A stretch of DNA of 8,298 bases from Deltaproteobacteria bacterium (lineage in GTDB: Bacteria; Myxococcota_A; UBA9160; SZUA-336): assembly GCA_030624945.1 (NCBI GenBank), contig JAUXJB010000060.1:1-8298 (forward strand), read 5' to 3'. Below the pieces are notes generated by a model that was not told the origin of the DNA, searched no databases, and was given only the letters and a program-made list of their open reading frames with translations. Shown here in pieces: positions 1-6,418 of the stretch. A program made the position numbers and the translations under genes. Positions within the stretch are counted from its first letter, which is position 1, and each line of letters begins with the position of its first letter.

Positions 1-1296
1 CCCGCCGATGGGGAGGGCCCCAGCGATCCGACTTCTGCTCTCGGCTTGATAGAAGTAGTCGTAGCGGCTCTCGACGGAGAACCGCAGGGGCGTTCCAGCG
101 AGTCGGCGGGGCAGTGTGGCTATGCGCAGCTCGGGCAGTCGCTGTAGAAAGAAGTCGTCCCGATCGAGGTCGTTGGGGCTCTGCATGTCGTCCATCAGGG
201 ACAGCTCGACGCCTCCGTAGAGCGCGTCGCGCGCATAGCTGTACCAGGCGGAGGACTCGAGGAAGCGGCTGTGCCGGGTCGCCGCGCCCTCTTCCAGAGA
301 GCTCCCGGGCAGATCGCGGAAGTCGACCACGTAGTCGTTGTCGCTCACCTCCCGCACGTTGAAGCCGAAACGGACACCCTGCCCCAACGGCTGCTGGTGG
401 CGGAGCCACGCGGCCCAGCGATCGTCGCTGAACGGGGTCTCCGGGTCGCTGCGATCGACCTTGTTATCGCCGGGCAGCACGGCGACCCCGCCCTGGCTCC
501 AGCCCCTCTCCCCGATGAGAACCTCGTACTCGAGGCCGGACTTGAGGCCCCGCCGTCCGATCAGTTCCGGCCGCAGCATCACGTTGGCATTCGGGGCGGC
601 GGCCCAGAAGAAAGGCACGTCGACCTCGACCCCGCTCCGGCTGGAGGCGCCGTACGAGGGCATCAGGAAGCCCGTCTGGCGCTCCGTCTTGGCGGGAAAG
701 ATGGCCCACGGGAGGTAGGCGACGGGCAGGCCCAGGGTCTTGAACCAGAGGTGCTTGGCTGTGCCGTAGCCTCCGATCTCGACGTCGGCCTCCTCCATTT
801 CGATCTCCCACGGGGGACTCGCGTCCTCGCCGACGGTCGGCGGACACCGGCAGGCCGTGAACGTGCCGCGCTCGATGTGGTAGCGGTTCGTCGAGATCCG
901 CTGGATCGATTCCCCGGCCACGATCAGACCCGGGCTCGTGGTGTCCAGAGTGGCATGACCCGCCACCGAGAGACCGGAGTTCAGGTTCACGGAGACGTAG
1001 TCCGCCTCGAGGATCTGCGTCCCATCGACGATCCGGACGTTGCCCGTGGCGACTCCGACGCCGCTGGGATCGCTGAACGCGAGCCAGTCCGCGGTCAGAA
1101 CCTGTCCGTCGGCCTGGACCATCCGGACGTTGCCGATCGCCTCGTACACAAATCGGACATCGTCGTAGGTCACGGCATCGGCATTCAGCACGAACGCCTG
1201 GCGCGTCACGCCATCGGCTTGCTGGGCGGGAGCGTCGCCGGCTGCCAGCGCGCCCCAGAGGACGATCGCGGCGACTGCGAGGCGTGGGAGGGGCAC
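1..1296 (-). CDS. lptD: LPS-assembly protein LptD (OstA), N-terminal part, runs off the left edge
   Basis: LptD is the outer-membrane beta-barrel that, plugged by LptE, inserts lipopolysaccharide into the outer leaflet. I translated the frame by hand: 432 codons with no stop, open at the window edge. A signal peptide is visible (hydrophobic residues 6-19, APA|QQ cleavage near residue 24). Residues about 33-145 form an LptA-like OstA domain, with GNVRM and GNVRI repeats. The conserved entry to the barrel follows: a TACRCPP motif (Cys149, Cys151), then LPVAYLPWAIFPAKTERQTG around 189-209 and barrel strands after that. Cys149 and Cys151 are the only cysteines visible; the barrel cysteines, if any, lie outside the window. 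The start is one of two tandem GTG codons (1299 or 1296). AGAAGG lies 6 nt before the second, so I chose 1296. It is the last visible gene of the minus-strand block, 32 bp after the CNB gene, so probably co-transcribed. The family call is firm; only the exact start is uncertain. Confidence 0.93.
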   Translation of the reverse strand, partial: MPLPRLAVAAIVLWGALAAGDAPAQQADGVTRQAFVLNADAVTYDDVRFVYEAIGNVRMVQADGQVLTADWLAFSDPSGVGVATGNVRIVDGTQILEADYVSVNLNSGLSVAGHATLDTTSPGLIVAGESIQRISTNRYHIERGTFTACRCPPTVGEDASPPWEIEMEEADVEIGGYGTAKHLWFKTLGLPVAYLPWAIFPAKTERQTGFLMPSYGASSRSGVEVDVPFFWAAAPNANVMLRPELIGRRGLKSGLEYEVLIGERGWSQGGVAVLPGDNKVDRSDPETPFSDDRWAAWLRHQQPLGQGVRFGFNVREVSDNDYVVDFRDLPGSSLEEGAATRHSRFLESSAWYSYARDALYGGVELSLMDDMQSPNDLDRDDFFLQRLPELRIATLPRRLAGTPLRFSVESRYDYFYQAESRSRIAGALPIGG

Positions 1297-1328
1297 CACC
1301 GACCTTCTACCCCGACAGGGGCTCCGGT

Positions 1329-1943
1329 TCAAGCGGCCAGCGCTTCCAGCTCCTCCACATCGAGAACGGCCAGCTGGTCATCGACGAGTCGGACCAGCCG
1401 GTCGTCCAGCAGCGCCTGCAGACAGACGTAGGCATCCGCGATGGGCACGTCGGCCTGTGCGGCCAGCTCGGCGAGTCTGCCGTTCACGGCGGCCGGCGTC
1501 TCGCCCGAGACGCGCGACTCGAGTATGGCCCGGACGAACAGCTTGGCGGCATTCGGGGCCTCCGGCTGCGGGGTGCGCCGCTCGCTGCGGCGGGGAGCCG
1601 GGCCTTCGGCAACCCGTGTCTGCCCGAGCTGATCCGCCAGATGCCGGATCAACCGGAAAGAGAACTCGTCGTTGTCGCGACAGAGCTCGTTCAGGAGGGG
1701 CATCCCGATCACCAGGACGTTGACGTCGCCCTCCGCCTCGGCTCGAAACGGATACGGTCTCCCGAGAATTGCGGCAGCCTCTCCGAAGATCTCGCCTTCC
1801 GAGACCAGCCGGGGGGCGTCGTCCTCGCTCGGATATACGCGCACGATCCCCGCCCGCACAACGAAGAGGGCGTCCGCGGGATCACCCGGCTGAACGATAC
1901 ACTCTCCGCTGGCAAACCAGCGTTCGATGTCCCTTGGCTTCAT
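1329..1943 (-). CDS. Cyclic-nucleotide-binding (Crp-like) protein with degenerate winged helix
   Basis: 204 aa. Residues about 10-105 are a cNMP-binding beta-roll: the phosphate-binding cassette carries FGE at 53-55 and the Arg usually needed for the cyclic phosphate at 67 (PYPFRAEA), followed by a long C-helix (83-107). A Pro/Arg-rich linker (113-130) leads to a C-terminal region (131-204) laid out like a Crp/Fnr winged helix: LAELAAQADVP, then a second helix, then a wing-like strand pair ending in LDVEELEALA. The position of the Crp recognition helix reads IADAYVCLQALLDD, acidic and lacking the usual T-x-x-T-V-S-R residues, so specific DNA contact in the Crp manner is doubtful. It may work by protein contact or bind an unusual site. 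The ATG at 1943 has a G-rich run directly against it and no alternative upstream in-frame start. It lies between the TlpA-like gene (85-bp gap) and lptD (32-bp gap). Ligand and target are unknown. Confidence 0.85.
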   Translation of the reverse strand: MKPRDIERWFASGECIVQPGDPADALFVVRAGIVRVYPSEDDAPRLVSEGEIFGEAAAILGRPYPFRAEAEGDVNVLVIGMPLLNELCRDNDEFSFRLIRHLADQLGQTRVAEGPAPRRSERRTPQPEAPNAAKLFVRAILESRVSGETPAAVNGRLAELAAQADVPIADAYVCLQALLDDRLVRLVDDQLAVLDVEELEALAA

Positions 1944-2028
1944 CCCCTCGCGCCCATTCGGGCCACCCCCGAGCCCAATCGACGCTTGTGCAGATCGGCT
2001 TGAGGAGGAGACGCCTCGCGTACCGATC

Positions 2029-2517
2029 CTAAGAGCCGTTTCTCGCCAGGAGCTCGTTCAGCTCCTCGCGGTCGTGGTAGCCGGGCGTCAGCCGCTCGAC
2101 GATTCTGCCGTCCGGCCCCAGCAGTATGTGGTAGGGGAACTGCTCCGCGCCGTAGTCCATGGCCAGGTCCAGGTGCCCGACGGCCACCGGATAGAGCACG
2201 CCTCTCTCCGCCACCCAGTTCTCGAGGAACTCGCGCTTCTCCGTGTCGACCGAGATGGCCAGCACCTCCACACCGTTGTCCCGGTGGGTGGCGTAGAACG
2301 CGTTCAGCTCGGGGATCTCCCGGACACAGGGCGGACACCAGGTCGCCCAGAAGTCGATCAGCACCGTCTTGCCGCGCAGCCCCTGGAGCGTGACAACCCC
2401 GCCGGAGAGGAGTTCGAGCTCGAATTCGGGCGCCGGCTCCCCCTTGGGCGCAGGGGGTTCCGCCGAGCACGCCAGGCAGAAGGCGGCGATCCCGGCCACG
2501 ATCCAAGCCCTTCTCAC
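2029..2517 (-). CDS. TlpA/ResA-like envelope thiol-disulfide oxidoreductase
   Basis: A thioredoxin-fold protein of the TlpA/ResA/AhpC-TSA group, which reduces or exchanges disulfides outside the cytoplasm, for example in cytochrome c maturation. The active site WATWCPPC has its cysteines at 61 and 64, and the conserved cis-proline is at 128 (EQFPYHILLGPDG). About 162 aa, normal for a single-domain TlpA protein. The N-terminus (MRRAWIVAGIAAFCLAC) is a short export signal. The Cys at 17 with L-A before it resembles a lipobox, but Cys rather than Leu stands at -3, so lipoprotein processing is possible, not certain. I prefer the GTG at 2517: it gives a textbook signal peptide and has GGGGGG 9 nt upstream. 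A TTG at 2538 would add seven residues before the Arg pair. The MITE ends 73 bp upstream. Downstream come the CNB gene and lptD, so lptD disulfide handling is one conceivable job, by inference only. Confidence 0.9.
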   Translation of the reverse strand: MRRAWIVAGIAAFCLACSAEPPAPKGEPAPEFELELLSGGVVTLQGLRGKTVLIDFWATWCPPCVREIPELNAFYATHRDNGVEVLAISVDTEKREFLENWVAERGVLYPVAVGHLDLAMDYGAEQFPYHILLGPDGRIVERLTPGYHDREELNELLARNGS

Positions 2518-2589
2518 AGCAGCTGTCCCCCCGATCAAACCCCGAGATCTCAGCGAGACAGAGGATAGCCGACGGAGAGCCAGACGGGC

Positions 2590-2610
2590 CTAGTGTCCTG
2601 TTCCGGGAGT
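2590..2610 (+). repeat. Left terminal inverted repeat of the MITE
   Basis: Begins CTAGTGTCCTG and continues TTCCGGGAGT; it is the exact reverse complement of 2737-2757 over 21 bases. It includes the left TA of the presumed target duplication. Confidence 0.85.
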
Positions 2611-2756
2611 GCGCTCGCATTCTCGGCGGCCGATGCATCCGCGCTCGGGGCGTTGCGCTCGCTCGACTAATCTACGTATTCGCCTCGCTCACGCGCCTTG
2701 CGAGCCCGGCGCCACAGCCGCGATAATTGCGTCGGAACTCCCGGAACAGGACACTA
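2591..2756. mobile_element. MITE-like element with terminal inverted repeats and TA target duplication
   Basis: A 166-bp segment bounded by perfect inverted repeats of 21 bp (including flanking C/G), with weaker matching continuing inward (both arms reach a shared GCGGC after about 40 bp). Each end starts with TA (2591-2592 and 2755-2756), and the TIR proper begins GTGTCCTGTTCCGGGAGT. TA target duplication plus short TIRs is the signature of IS630/Tc1-mariner-type transposition. The interior (2611-2736) has no plausible coding frame, so it would be a non-autonomous derivative moved by a transposase elsewhere. It sits exactly between dtd and the TlpA-like gene; the TA of its right end forms part of the dtd TAG stop. 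The family assignment is inferred from end structure, not from a transposase. Confidence 0.75.
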
Positions 2757-2757
2757 G
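2737..2757 (-). repeat. Right terminal inverted repeat of the MITE
   Basis: Reads ACTCCCGGAACAGG then ACACTAG on the plus strand, the exact reverse complement of 2590-2610. The last three bases of the dtd gene (TAG on the minus strand, 2754-2756) overlap this end. Confidence 0.85.
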
Positions 2758-3203
2758 ACCGATTCCTTCGTATCGAGGATGAGGGTGACGGGGCCATCGT
2801 TCACCAGATCGACCTCCATCTGGGCCCGAAAGCGCCCGGTGGCTACCGGGGCTCCCAGACGCTCGGCCTCGGCGATCAGGATCTCGATCAGACGCTCCGC
2901 CTCTTCCGGCGCGGCGGCGGAATTGTAGCTCGGACGACGGCCCTTCCGGCAATCGCCCAGCAGGGTGAACTGCGAGACGACACCGAGCGCCGCCCCGCAA
3001 TCCAGTAGCGACCGGTTCATCTTCCCGGCCTCATCCGGAAAGACGCGCAGGTGGACGAGCTTGTCCGCCAGCCAGCGGGCTTGCTCGGGCCTGTCCCCCT
3101 TCGCCACCCCGACGAGCGCCAGCAGCCCCGACTTCATGGAGCCGACGCTCTCGCCGGCGACCCGGATCTCCGCCCGGCTGACGCGCTGGGCGACCGCTCT
3201 CAC
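2754..3203 (-). CDS. dtd: D-aminoacyl-tRNA deacylase
   Basis: 149 aa, the family's usual length. DTD hydrolyses D-amino acids (and glycine mischarged on tRNA-Ala) off tRNA, keeping D-residues out of proteins; it acts in the cytoplasm as a homodimer. The start MRAVAQRVSRAEIRV is typical. The two signature motifs are present: SQFTL at 77-81 and NDGPVT at 135-140, whose Gly-cisPro pair forms the chiral-selection site. GRRPSYNSAA at 88-97 is the usual third conserved block. The NDGPVT motif has Asp where many members have a small or Ser/Ala residue. The start is GTG at 3203, which overlaps the dcd TGA in the sequence GTGA, so translation is probably coupled to dcd. The TAG stop is shared with the end of the MITE; the gene is nevertheless full length. 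Confidence 0.95.
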   Translation of the reverse strand: MRAVAQRVSRAEIRVAGESVGSMKSGLLALVGVAKGDRPEQARWLADKLVHLRVFPDEAGKMNRSLLDCGAALGVVSQFTLLGDCRKGRRPSYNSAAAPEEAERLIEILIAEAERLGAPVATGRFRAQMEVDLVNDGPVTLILDTKESV

Positions 3204-3715
3204 GGGGCGTCTTGCCGCGCGAAGCGACCCCGGTACACGGCCTCGCCCTCCGTTCGCTGCAGGACGATCTGGCAGATACGGGTTCCCGGGTGAATCCGGA
3301 GCGGTACGCCCGCGAGGTTGCTGAGCTCGAGCACCTGATGGTTGCTAACGCCCGGCTGCACGAAGCCGGAGCTCACGTGCACCGTGAGCCCGAAGCGAGC
3401 GATCCGGCTGCGCCCCTCGATCCAGGCGCAGATGTTCGGGGGAAACACCAGCCGCTCGCGGGTCACGCCGTGCACCGTTCGGCCGGGCTCGAGCACGTAG
3501 GGCTCGGTGAACGGGATCACCTCCGTCTCCATCGACGACTCCTCGGCGTCGGTCACGTCGACGGGCCCGTTCTGATTGGGGACGAGGATCCGGAGCTCGT
3601 TGCCCAGGTGGAGGTCGATCGAGGCCGCCCCGATCTGGCACTCGTCGAGCGGCTCGATGCGGAGTCGCCCCTGCTCGAGCTCGCGCAAGATCACATCCCG
3701 GGTCAGCACACTCAT
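3200..3715 (-). CDS. dcd: dCTP deaminase
   Basis: Deaminates dCTP to dUTP, the first step from dCTP to dTMP; some relatives are bifunctional and also cleave dUTP to dUMP. The fold is the trimeric dUTPase type. Visible blocks are IGAASIDLHLG (28-38), PFTEPYVLEPG (68-78), the active-site stretch EGRSRIARFGLTVHVSSG (100-117, with Ser103 and Arg107 matching the catalytic pair of E. coli Dcd) and VLELSN (128-133, with Glu130 in the place of the general base). Deviations from the common form are GRSR for GRSS and QPG (120-122) for the usual DPG. The ATG at 3715 gives MSVLTRDVIL, the normal family N-terminus, and 171 aa. An in-frame ATG at 3787 would run into the divergent gene and adds residues the family lacks. 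First gene of the minus-strand block, overlapping dtd by four bases. Confidence 0.9.
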   Translation of the reverse strand: MSVLTRDVILRELEQGRLRIEPLDECQIGAASIDLHLGNELRILVPNQNGPVDVTDAEESSMETEVIPFTEPYVLEPGRTVHGVTRERLVFPPNICAWIEGRSRIARFGLTVHVSSGFVQPGVSNHQVLELSNLAGVPLRIHPGTRICQIVLQRTEGEAVYRGRFARQDAP

Positions 3716-3728
3716 AACAGCTACGGTC

Positions 3729-3756
3729 AGCGTCGCGTTCGGTCTGCGCTTGTCAA
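3729..3756 (-). promoter_or_regulatory. Candidate promoter for dcd-dtd
   Basis: On the minus strand a perfect TTGACA (3756-3751) is followed after 16 bases by GACGCT (3734-3729), a weak -10 box that keeps only A at position 2 and T at position 6. A start near 3722 would leave only a few bases before the dcd ATG. The -35 box overlaps that of the opposing promoter. Prediction by eye only. Confidence 0.3.
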
Positions 3757-3779
3757 GATGGCGCGCGCACGCATACGGT
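3750..3779 (+). promoter_or_regulatory. Candidate promoter for the GDPD gene
   Basis: TTGTCA (3750-3755, five of six consensus bases) followed after 18 bases by TACGGT (3774-3779, matching T, A and final T of TATAAT). The expected start is about 3785-3787, at or beside the ATG at 3786, which would make the message leaderless; consistent with this, there is no clear ribosome binding site. Prediction by eye only. Confidence 0.3.
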
Positions 3780-3785
3780 GTCTGC

Positions 3786-4574
3786 ATGCACCCTTACCTC
3801 GCCCCCGCTCCCCCCCACCTCTTTGCGCACCGGGGTGCCAGCGGCGAGGCGCCGGAGAATACCCTCATCGCGTTCGAGCGCGCCTGGCAGGCGGGCGTGT
3901 CCTATCTCGAGACCGACTGTCACGCGACGAGCGATGGGGAGATCGTGCTCCAGCACGACGCCACGGTCGATCGCACGACAGACGGCGAGGGACCCGTCAG
4001 CGGCCATTCGTACGCGAAGCTCCAGCGACTGGACGCCGGCTACCGCTTCACGCCCGACGGCGGCGTCACATTTCCATTCCGGGGACAGGGGATCCGAATT
4101 CTGCGCCTGGCGGAGCTGATCACAACGTTCCCGGAGGCACGCATCAACCTGGAGATCAAGCAGGCAGACCCGGACATCGTGGAGGAGGTGGCTCGGATCA
4201 TTCGCACGGCCGACGCGGCGAACCGCTTCCTGCTGACAGCGGAAGAAGACGCCATCATGGAGCGGATCCGAAACGCCTGTCCCGGGACCTCGCTGGGTAC
4301 GTCGCGCAGAGGCGTCGTGGAATTCTTCGAGGCGCTGCGCGAAGGACGCATCGCGACGTATCGGCCGGCGGGCCAGGCCCTCCAGATTCCGCGCAGCGTC
4401 TTCGGGGAGGATCTCATCACGCCCGCCTCCATCGAGGCCGCCCACTCACTGGGCCTGCGCGTCCATGTCTGGACCGTCAACGAGCCGACCGAGATGCGGG
4501 AGCTGCTCGATCTCGGCGTGGACGGCTTGATGTCGGACTTTCCGGCCAGGCTCGTTCGCGAGGCTACGAGCTGA
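3786..4574 (+). CDS. Glycerophosphodiester phosphodiesterase (GDPD/UgpQ type)
   Basis: Cleaves deacylated phospholipids (glycerophosphodiesters) to glycerol-3-phosphate and an alcohol; TIM-barrel GDPD family, metal dependent. 262 aa, the size of cytoplasmic UgpQ-type enzymes, and with no signal peptide visible. Catalytic and metal residues are all in place: HRG at 15-17, LETD at 41-44, then GEIVLQHD (51-58) with His57, the EIK motif at 123-125, WTVN at 229-232 and DGLMSDFP at 247-253. The ATG at 3786 is chosen because [17 protein letters not shown] follows at the normal distance; the open frame upstream back to 3576 is antisense to dcd and not conserved-looking. It is divergent from dcd across 70 bp and convergent with queG, with 11 bp overlap at the 3' ends. 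A role in phospholipid turnover and glycerol-phosphate salvage is expected. Confidence 0.93.
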   Translation: MHPYLAPAPPHLFAHRGASGEAPENTLIAFERAWQAGVSYLETDCHATSDGEIVLQHDATVDRTTDGEGPVSGHSYAKLQRLDAGYRFTPDGGVTFPFRGQGIRILRLAELITTFPEARINLEIKQADPDIVEEVARIIRTADAANRFLLTAEEDAIMERIRNACPGTSLGTSRRGVVEFFEALREGRIATYRPAGQALQIPRSVFGEDLITPASIEAAHSLGLRVHVWTVNEPTEMRELLDLGVDGLMSDFPARLVREATS

Positions 4575-5628
4575 TCCGGTCGCGAGCCCAGGCGGCCGCC
4601 CCCGCCAGCACGGGGTCCGAATCCCCGGTGTAGCGCTCGATGGCAGGCAGGAGCTCGGGATCGCGCAGGTTGCCCGCCGCGATCAGCGCGTTGCGCCGCA
4701 GCCCGCGCAGCTTCGCTCGCTTCATCGCAGACCGACGCAGGCGCGCCCTGAGCGCGGTGTCGTCGAGGATGAGGAGGTCCCGCAGCGATGGCGCGTACCA
4801 GTCCGGGCGAGGCTCGAAGCGCTCGTCCGTCGCGAGTGGACGGCCGCTGCGCTGGTTCCACGGGCAGACTTCCTGGCACAGGTCGCAGCCGAAGAGGTGA
4901 TCGCCCACGCCTTCCCGCAGGTCCACCGGCAGCGGCCCCCGAAGCTCGATGGTCAGATACGAGATACAGCGCCGCGAATCCAGCACCCGCGGCTCGGGGA
5001 AGGCCCCGGTCGGGCATACGTCGAGACAGGCGCGGCAGGTGCCGCAGTGGTCGAGCGCCGGTCGGTCCACGGCGATGGTGAGATCTGTCAGCACGACACC
5101 CAGGAACAGGTACGAGCCTAGCTCCGGATCGATCACACACGAGTTCTTGCCGATCCACCCCACGCCCGCCCGCTCCGCCAGCAAGCGCTCGGGAATCGGT
5201 CCGGTATCGACATAACGGCGAAAGCCCGCCTCGGGAAACAGGGCCTGCAGGGCGGAGACCAACGCATCGAGCCGTTCTCCGACAACGGCGTGGTAGTCGT
5301 CGCCCCAGGCGTAGCGCGAGACCCAGCCCGTCCCGGGCTCGCGTGGCTGCCTCGAATCCGGCGGGCCCGTGTCATAGGGCACCGCAACGACGATGACGGA
5401 GCGCGCGCCCGGGAGAACCCGGGTCAGGTCCTCGCGCTCGTCCAGGCGGCGCTCGATGTAGTCCATCTCCCCGGCGTAGCCTCGCGCGACCCACTCCCGC
5501 ACCCGCGCCATCTCCGGATACCGCTCGACCCGGGCAACTCCCAGGCGCGGGATTCCGAGCTCGCGACCGAGACGATCGAGTCGTGCGCGCAGCTCGAGGG
5601 AGCTCTGATCGATGGCCGGTTCGTGCAT
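4564..5628 (-). CDS. queG: Epoxyqueuosine reductase
   Basis: Reduces epoxyqueuosine to queuosine at position 34 of tRNAs with GUN anticodons, the last step of queuosine synthesis; it uses cobalamin and two [4Fe-4S] clusters. 354 aa, within family range. Seen in order: N-terminal cobalamin-binding region with [11 protein letters not shown] (75-85) and [10 protein letters not shown] (104-113); the conserved acidic residue Asp141 in [15 protein letters not shown] followed by GWIGKNS (157-163); ferredoxin-like cysteines 195, 198, 201, 205 ([12 protein letters not shown]), Cys221, and 248, 251, 255 ([11 protein letters not shown]), giving the eight ligands expected; and a C-terminal HEAT-like helical part that contacts tRNA (about 285-345, [19 protein letters not shown]). 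ATG at 5628, with a weak ribosome binding site. Divergent from the RNase H gene; its 3' end overlaps the GDPD gene by 11 bp. Confidence 0.96.
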   Translation of the reverse strand: MHEPAIDQSSLELRARLDRLGRELGIPRLGVARVERYPEMARVREWVARGYAGEMDYIERRLDEREDLTRVLPGARSVIVVAVPYDTGPPDSRQPREPGTGWVSRYAWGDDYHAVVGERLDALVSALQALFPEAGFRRYVDTGPIPERLLAERAGVGWIGKNSCVIDPELGSYLFLGVVLTDLTIAVDRPALDHCGTCRACLDVCPTGAFPEPRVLDSRRCISYLTIELRGPLPVDLREGVGDHLFGCDLCQEVCPWNQRSGRPLATDERFEPRPDWYAPSLRDLLILDDTALRARLRRSAMKRAKLRGLRRNALIAAGNLRDPELLPAIERYTGDSDPVLAGAAAWARDRISS

Positions 5629-5629
5629 T

Positions 5630-5653
5630 GCTACGCTCGAGTGTCACCGTAGC
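5630..5653. repeat. Inverted repeat abutting the queG start
   Basis: GCTACG (5630-5635) and CGTAGC (5648-5653) flank a 12-base spacer that contains CTCGAG. In the queG transcript the hairpin would end one base before the ATG at 5628, where the ribosome binding site should be. It could be a translational control or an operator; it could also be chance. Confidence 0.35.
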
Positions 5654-5753
5654 CGGTGGCGCGAGCTCCTTCGAGCGACGCGGCTCGCGACAGCTGGCAG
5701 CTCGGCCCACTCCGGAAGCTGGCGCCGTACGAAATATGACCGAGGATTCCAGG

Positions 5754-6257
5754 ATGGGTCGCAGCTCGAGCAACACCCGCACGCCCGCCAAAGTCTTGGA
5801 ACGGACGAACGGCGGCCCGCTCACCGGGATGTTCACCGACGGATCGTGCGAGGGGAATCCCGGGCCCGGTGGTTGGGCGTTCGTCTGGGTGGAGAACGAT
5901 CGAATCATCGCCGAGGAACACGGCACCGACCCCGACACCACCAACAACAGGATGGAGCTCCGGGCGTTGATCGAGGCGTACCGGCGCCTGCCCCCCGATG
6001 CGTCCGTCACGGTCTACTCGGACAGCGAGCTCTGCGTGAAGACCATGAACGAGTGGGCGTCGGGCTGGGAGCGGCGCGGTTGGCGCCGGAAGGGCGGACC
6101 GATCAAGAACCTGGATCTCGTGCAGGAGCTGTACGCGCTGGTCCACTCCCGCGAGGTCGTGGAGCTGCGCTGGATCCGGGCGCACTCCGGCTCCCGCTGG
6201 AACGAGTACGTGGACGCACTGGCCTCGGGCTTCATGCGCGAGGGGACCGACCGCTAG
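5754..6257 (+). CDS. rnhA: Ribonuclease HI (type 1 RNase H)
   Basis: Degrades the RNA strand of RNA-DNA hybrids (R-loops, primers). From the ATG at 5754 it has 167 aa. The catalytic set is present: Asp29 in MFTDGSCEGNPGPGGW, Glu68 in NNRMELRALIEA, Asp90 in YSDSELCVK, His144 in WIRAHSG and Asp154 in NEYVDALA. The basic handle region WASGWERRGWRRKGGPIKN (101-119) matches the protrusion seen in E. coli RNase HI, which grips the hybrid. The usual KGH before the histidine loop is RAH here. About 25 residues precede the first conserved strand, a short Ser/Arg-rich extension of unknown use. Start: GAGG lies 8 nt before 5754; the in-frame ATG at 5736 lacks such a site but is possible (173 aa). Divergent from queG. 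Confidence 0.93.
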   Translation: MGRSSSNTRTPAKVLERTNGGPLTGMFTDGSCEGNPGPGGWAFVWVENDRIIAEEHGTDPDTTNNRMELRALIEAYRRLPPDASVTVYSDSELCVKTMNEWASGWERRGWRRKGGPIKNLDLVQELYALVHSREVVELRWIRAHSGSRWNEYVDALASGFMREGTDR

Positions 6258-6360
6258 AGCAAGCTGCGCGGAAGCGCCGCGCGCAGCGAATGCCGCAGGC
6301 GTGAGCGAAGGTGGACTGCGTAGCAGTGCGCGAAGCGAGCGCGGCCGCCCGCGCACCAGG
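6258..6360. repeat. Non-coding stretch with a chain of GC-rich inverted repeats
   Basis: I see no gene here. The bases fall into short hairpins: 6264-6286 (CTGCGCGG paired with CCGCGC...GCAG with a small bulge), 6315-6327 (ACTGC-GTA-GCAGT) and 6326-6332 with 6350-6356 (GTGCGCG with CGCGCAC). GAAGCGAGCG-type words recur. None has a T-tract, so these are weak as classical terminators, although the first one sits 7 bases after the rnhA stop. It may be a decayed repeat element or processing and pausing hairpins. Confidence 0.5.
6264..6286 (+). terminator. Possible rnhA 3' hairpin
   Basis: The GC-rich stem CTGCGCGG with loop AAGCG begins 7 bases after the TAG of rnhA. It lacks a following run of T, so intrinsic termination is uncertain. 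Confidence 0.25.
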
Positions 6361-6418
6361 TACCACAAGGACCCCCACCGGGTAGGCCCTACGTGCTGCT
6401 CCGCACGCCGGTGTGGTA
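6361..6418 (+). ncRNA. Candidate structured leader (three-way junction) of the doxX gene
   Basis: Hand folding gives TACCA (6361-6365) pairing with TGGTA (6414-6418); a 10-base bulge; CACCGG (6376-6381) pairing with CCGGTG (6408-6413); and inside this two adjacent hairpins, GTAG-GCC-CTAC (6382-6392) and GTGC-TGCTCC-GCAC (6393-6406). Only one base (6407) is left unpaired at the junction. The structure ends 22 bases before the doxX ATG, just ahead of GGGAGGA. I recognise no known riboswitch or RNA family. GC-rich sequence folds easily, so conservation data are needed. Confidence 0.4.

Noticed and set aside
271..1431. Long plus-strand open frame of 386 codons
   Set aside because: Antisense to lptD and the CNB gene; the protein is low-complexity Arg/Pro/Gly/Ala without family motifs, as expected for shadow frames in GC-rich DNA.
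2689..3000. Small minus-strand frame reaching from dtd into the MITE
   Set aside because: Out of frame with dtd and arginine-rich; I found no transposase remnant in the MITE interior.
3716..3787. Upstream ATG at 3787 as the dcd start
   Set aside because: Adds 24 residues that Dcd proteins lack and overlaps the start of the divergent gene; the ATG at 3715 gives the usual N-terminus.
3212..4633. Plus-strand open frame of 473 codons
   Set aside because: Antisense to dcd and out of frame within the GDPD gene; no conserved motifs.
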